Assembly (NCBI GenBank): GCA_934875675.1
Contig: CAKXIK010000016.1
Location: 1-16,350, forward strand
DNA length: 16,350 bases
Origin: an uncultured bacterium
GTDB lineage: Bacteria > Bacillota > Clostridia > Oscillospirales > Acutalibacteraceae
Reading direction: 5' to 3'
The notes under the pieces were generated by a model, which was given only the letters and a program-made list of their open reading frames with translations, did no database searches and was not told where the DNA came from. Every line of letters begins with the position of its first letter. Position 1 is the stretch's first letter. Of the stretch, positions 14,952 through 16,350 are shown one piece after another. A program made the position numbers and the translations under genes.

Positions 14952-15055
14952 CGCGGAACATTGAATTTGTAGACGATCAGTAGCAATGATATAGCGAACG
15001 CTATTAAGCTAAGTGCCAGCGCTACACCGTCAATTCTTTCGTGATTATCGTACAT
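14948..15055 (-). CDS. 35-aa single-span membrane protein
   Basis: The frame reads MYDNHERIDGVALALSLIAF, then AISLLLIVYKFNVPR and a TAG. A charged N-terminus is followed by a hydrophobic helix of about 20 residues and a short basic end. GAAAGGAG lies ten bases upstream, inside the end of the 46-aa gene, which stops five bases before this ATG. Its stop overlaps that of the convergent 124-aa gene within CTAA. The downstream position after the divergent promoter suggests early phage-like expression. Function is unknown; small membrane proteins of this size can be holin-like, toxic or regulatory. Confidence 0.55.
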   Translation of the reverse strand: MYDNHERIDGVALALSLIAFAISLLLIVYKFNVPR

Positions 15056-15060
15056 CCCCT

Positions 15061-15201
15061 TCACGCTCCTTTCTTCTGCTGCTGAGCCCTCGCAATTTCC
15101 ATTCCTCTGATTACACCAAGGATGAAAAATTGGTTTTCTTCACTAACTTTATTGAAACCATTCATCGCTTCAATAAGTCTGGTTTCTTTTGAATTATTCA
15201 T
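15061..15201 (-). CDS. 46-aa small phage-type protein
   Basis: The frame reads MNNSKETRLIEAMNGFNKVS, then EENQFFILGVIRGMEIARAQQQKKGA and a TGA. The stretch ENQxFILGVxRGMExA resembles short proteins often found beside XRE regulators on clostridial mobile elements (typically PENQxxxLGxxxGL); this is recollection, not a search. The protein is probably two short helices. AAGAGGTG lies ten bases before the ATG. It is the first gene behind the leftward consensus promoter of the switch region, the position of cro or an early gene in phages, but it has no HTH. The next gene follows after five bases. Confidence 0.65.
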   Translation of the reverse strand: MNNSKETRLIEAMNGFNKVSEENQFFILGVIRGMEIARAQQQKKGA

Positions 15202-15221
15202 GTGTGTTTTTCACCTCTTAT

Positions 15222-15299
15222 GTTTTATTTGTCTACATTATAAGTGATTTATAAAACATTGTCAATACTGTTTTACAATATTTTGTTGACAAATAAAAC
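15222..15299. promoter_or_regulatory. Operator cluster between divergent promoters
   Basis: GTTTTATTTGTC at 15222-15233 recurs as its exact reverse complement GACAAATAAAAC at 15288-15299. Between them lies AAAACA at 15253-15258 facing TGTTTT at 15269-15274. The three sites sit on the leftward start site, the leftward -35 and the rightward -35. This is the layout expected for a phage-type repressor controlling both directions. The likely binder is the XRE protein encoded at 15336. Confidence 0.6.
15237..15265 (-). promoter_or_regulatory. Leftward consensus promoter of the switch
   Basis: TTGACA at 15265-15260 and TATAAT at 15242-15237 (leftward) have a 17-base spacer, an exact consensus. It would transcribe the 46- and 35-aa genes, starting near 15230. 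One candidate operator (15222-15233) covers that start and another (15253-15274) covers the -35. Confidence 0.85.
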
Positions 15300-15314
15300 A
15301 GATTTTCATATAAT
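15286..15314 (+). promoter_or_regulatory. Rightward consensus promoter of the XRE repressor
   Basis: TTGACA at 15286-15291 and TATAAT at 15309-15314 are separated by exactly 17 bases, a perfect consensus. Transcription would begin near 15321, leaving a very short leader before the AAGGGGGTG ribosome site. The -35 box overlaps a candidate operator (15288-15299), so the gene is probably autoregulated. Confidence 0.85.
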
Positions 15315-15335
15315 ACTTTACAAGGGGGTGAGTTT

Positions 15336-15704
15336 ACGGAATCCATTAACGATCGACTAATCAAAATTCGTGAGTCGCTTGGAATAAGCCAGGATGAAAT
15401 GGGGAAAGCAATTGGAATCAGCCGTTTTTCGATTAGCAATTATGAATCCGGAAAACGTGTGCTAACTGAAAGAGTTATTCGTGACTTATGCAGAGAGTTT
15501 AATGTTGAGTACGAATGGTTGACAGAAGGCGAGGGTGAAATGTTTCATTCTCTTACTAACGGTGATATCGTTGGAAAACTTGGCGATATCATGGAAGGGC
15601 AAAATGAATTTGCAAAACGTTTTGTTAAGGCTATGGCAGAACTTCCCGAAGAGGACTGGTTGGTTATTGAGCGGCTAATCAATGAACTTGGCGGAAATCA
15701 ATAA
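15336..15704 (+). CDS. XRE-family repressor, apparent ACG start
   Basis: This is a repressor-like DNA-binding protein of 122 aa if read from 15336. The HTH runs from INDRLIKIRESLGISQ through the recognition helix (GISRFSISNYESGK) to EYEWLTEGEGEMF, a standard end for phage-type XRE domains. The C-terminal helical part (about 50 aa) may dimerise. The first in-frame ATG (15399) falls inside the HTH and would delete its first helix. The natural start position is ACG at 15336, five bases after AAGGGGGTG, giving MESINDRL. No ATG, GTG or TTG lies in frame between the promoter and 15399. The gene is thus either initiated at ACG or has lost its start by a T-to-C change. It is followed by a strong terminator. 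Confidence 0.8.
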   Translation, partial: TESINDRLIKIRESLGISQDEMGKAIGISRFSISNYESGKRVLTERVIRDLCREFNVEYEWLTEGEGEMFHSLTNGDIVGKLGDIMEGQNEFAKRFVKAMAELPEEDWLVIERLINELGGNQ

Positions 15705-15755
15705 AAACAGGGTGCATAGTTCCAGATCGGAACCTATGCACCCTGTTTTTATTGA
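15698..15755. terminator. Bidirectional rho-independent terminator
   Basis: Arms of more than 20 bases pair almost perfectly: TCAATAAAAACAGGGTGCATAG faces CTATGCACCCTGTTTTTATTGA, with a further GTTCC/GGAAC pairing around an AGATC-type loop. A-runs and T-runs flank the GC core on both sides, so it can stop both the rightward repressor transcript and the leftward transcript from the amber-interrupted gene. It overlaps the repressor stop codon. Confidence 0.9.
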
Positions 15756-15765
15756 ACTATTCTTT

Positions 15766-15882
15766 TTAGCGAAGAAGAAGATAGTATACTAAGTCATACG
15801 CACGAGATAATTGTCGTTCATTCTATTTTTGAATGATGTTAATTATTCTTTTTATGTAGCATTCCCTGTTTTGATTTTCCAC
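15766..15882 (-). pseudogene. Small gene interrupted by an in-frame amber codon
   Basis: Read from a GTG at 15882 with AAAGGA nine bases upstream, the frame gives VENQNRECYIKRIINIIQK, then TAG (15825-15823), then NERQLSRAYDLVYYLLLR and a TAA. The parts on both sides of the TAG join into one amphipathic helical protein of 38 positions. It resembles the short helical proteins with an ERQL...Y..V..L ending that accompany XRE regulators on Firmicute mobile elements; this is recollection, not a search. A single change from TTG (Leu) to TAG would explain it. Stop-codon readthrough is the alternative. The frame ends 11 bases before the bidirectional terminator. Confidence 0.5.
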
Positions 15883-15959
15883 TTCTTCCAGTCCTTTCAC
15901 GTGATTTACATATATTGTACAATGTACGAAGCTTGATTTCCACATTTTGCGATATAATT

Positions 15960-15981
15960 CCGTAAAAACGGAAATATTCCG
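15960..15981 (-). terminator. Overlapping short dyads, possible weak terminator
   Basis: Two inverted repeats share bases: CCGT-AAAA-ACGG at 15960-15971 and CGGAA-ATA-TTCCG at 15969-15981. In leftward RNA the second forms a five-base stem followed by five U, 36 bases after the stop at 16017. The stem is short, so it may instead be a protein-binding site. Confidence 0.3.
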
Positions 15982-16016
15982 ATTTCTATTGAAAACCTAT
16001 TCCAATTATGTTATTC

Positions 16017-16214
16017 TTATTTGTATGCGGATTCAAACAAATCTGTGATTTTGGTTCCGGTTGCTGCGGCAATCGCTTCTAATTGGTCAATTCTCGGAAT
16101 GGTTTTCCTGTTCTCAATGTTATCTAATGTAGTTTTACTGATTCCGGTTAGCTCGGCGAGCTGTTTCAGGGTAAGTCCCGCTCCGGATCTGGCTTCCCAC
16201 GTATTGATCTGCAA
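16017..16214 (-). CDS. Small XRE-family HTH protein, TTG start
   Basis: This 65-aa protein is little more than one HTH domain: SGAGLTLKQLAELTGISKTT, then LDNIENRKTIPRIDQLEAIAAATGTKITDLF. The recognition helix and the conserved I-E-N-x-K and P-x-x-x-x-L-E-x-I-A features are intact. It belongs to the small single-domain XRE group common on mobile elements, which often act as Cro-like repressors. Translation appears to begin at TTG 16214 with GGGGA seven bases upstream. An ATG at 16227 is out of frame by one base. A promoter with an extended -10 lies just upstream. Confidence 0.75.
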   Translation of the reverse strand: MQINTWEARSGAGLTLKQLAELTGISKTTLDNIENRKTIPRIDQLEAIAAATGTKITDLFESAYK

Positions 16215-16239
16215 TTATATTCCCCATTTTTATTTTATG

Positions 16240-16248
16240 GTTATATCA
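16240..16248 (-). promoter_or_regulatory. Extended -10 promoter of the small XRE gene
   Basis: TGATATAAC reads leftward, one mismatch from the extended -10 consensus. A poor -35 (TTTTAA) lies 17 bases upstream. The start of transcription would be near 16233, about 19 bases before the TTG at 16214. GGTT and AACC flank the box as a small dyad that the gene product might bind. Confidence 0.4.
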
Positions 16249-16350
16249 TAAAACCTGGGGATTTAAAATCTCTATATCATGTGAGAATTGAGTTACTGAA
16301 AGAAGATGATTGGATGAAGTTCTTTCGCCATCATTCCAGAATTACAGATG
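16249..16350. other. Right-edge stretch without a supported gene
   Basis: These last bases hold no complete gene. A rightward frame is open from a GTG at 16281 to the edge and reads VRIELLKEDDWMKFFRHHSR and on. It has no ribosome site at that GTG, and an in-frame ATG at 16314 is also possible. It may be the start of a gene continuing outside. Confidence 0.25.

Larger units (their letters stand above)
13508..16350. mobile_element. End of an integrated prophage-like or other mobile element
   Basis: From the cotJC break to the right edge, every recognisable gene is accessory: short phage-type proteins, a repressor with divergent promoters, a second XRE gene, and broken small genes. Coding is more AT-rich than in the housekeeping part, and intergenic hairpins are frequent. 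No integrase, recombinase or structural gene is in view, so its type is not known and its right boundary lies beyond the window. Confidence 0.6.

Noticed and set aside
15823..15825. TAG as a pyrrolysine codon
   Set aside because: TAG ends at least one neighbouring gene normally, and no Pyl machinery is visible. A point mutation is simpler.
13508..16350. CRISPR array, tRNA or rRNA genes
   Set aside because: No regularly spaced direct repeats and no cloverleaf or rRNA-like sequence were found in this part or elsewhere in the window.

Overview
The window looks like a spore-forming, low- to mid-GC Firmicute, probably a clostridium of the Oscillospiraceae/Ruminococcaceae type. The reasons are a cotJ spore-coat operon, a D-Ala-D-Ala carboxypeptidase of the DacF kind, the gene order DUF512-der-plsY, Gram-positive L32 and YceD, strong GGAGG ribosome sites, and TTGACA/TATAAT promoters with 17-base spacers. 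No species can be named from the sequence alone.

Layout. 1-1878 (+) is a cell-surface lipoprotein with a beta-helix carbohydrate-binding domain; its start codon lies left of the window. 1897-8545 (-) is one long leftward gene set, read right to left: an unrecognised 340-aa protein, a DUF512 radical-SAM-like protein, the ribosome-assembly GTPase Der, the acyltransferase PlsY, a strong hairpin, LrgA, LrgB and a Cof-type HAD phosphatase. 8726-9437 (-) is yceD-rpmF, with a perfect consensus promoter upstream and a good terminator downstream. 9583-11393 (-) is pgi followed by a small P-loop protein. 11544-12701 (-) is the carboxypeptidase. Divergent from it at 12951 (+) are cotJA, cotJB and the first 31 codons of cotJC.

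The chromosomal backbone breaks inside cotJC at about 13507. From there to the right edge the DNA is accessory and prophage-like. It holds the tail of a dead XRE regulator, a long hairpin, a chain of four overlapping small genes (74, 63, 25 and 37 aa, - strand), a 124-aa membrane protein (+), and two more small genes (46 and 35 aa, - strand). A lysogeny-type switch follows: two divergent perfect consensus promoters, repeated GTTTTATTTGTC-type sites, and an XRE repressor that appears to begin at a non-standard ACG codon. To its right are a bidirectional terminator, a small gene broken by an amber codon, and a second XRE gene with a TTG start. No integrase is visible, so the element continues past the right edge.

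The most interesting point is the interruption of a sporulation gene by what looks like one end of an integrated element. That arrangement recalls skin in sigK, although here neither precise excision nor the other half of cotJC can be seen. The accessory region also contains several genes of 25-46 codons that standard length cut-offs would miss.
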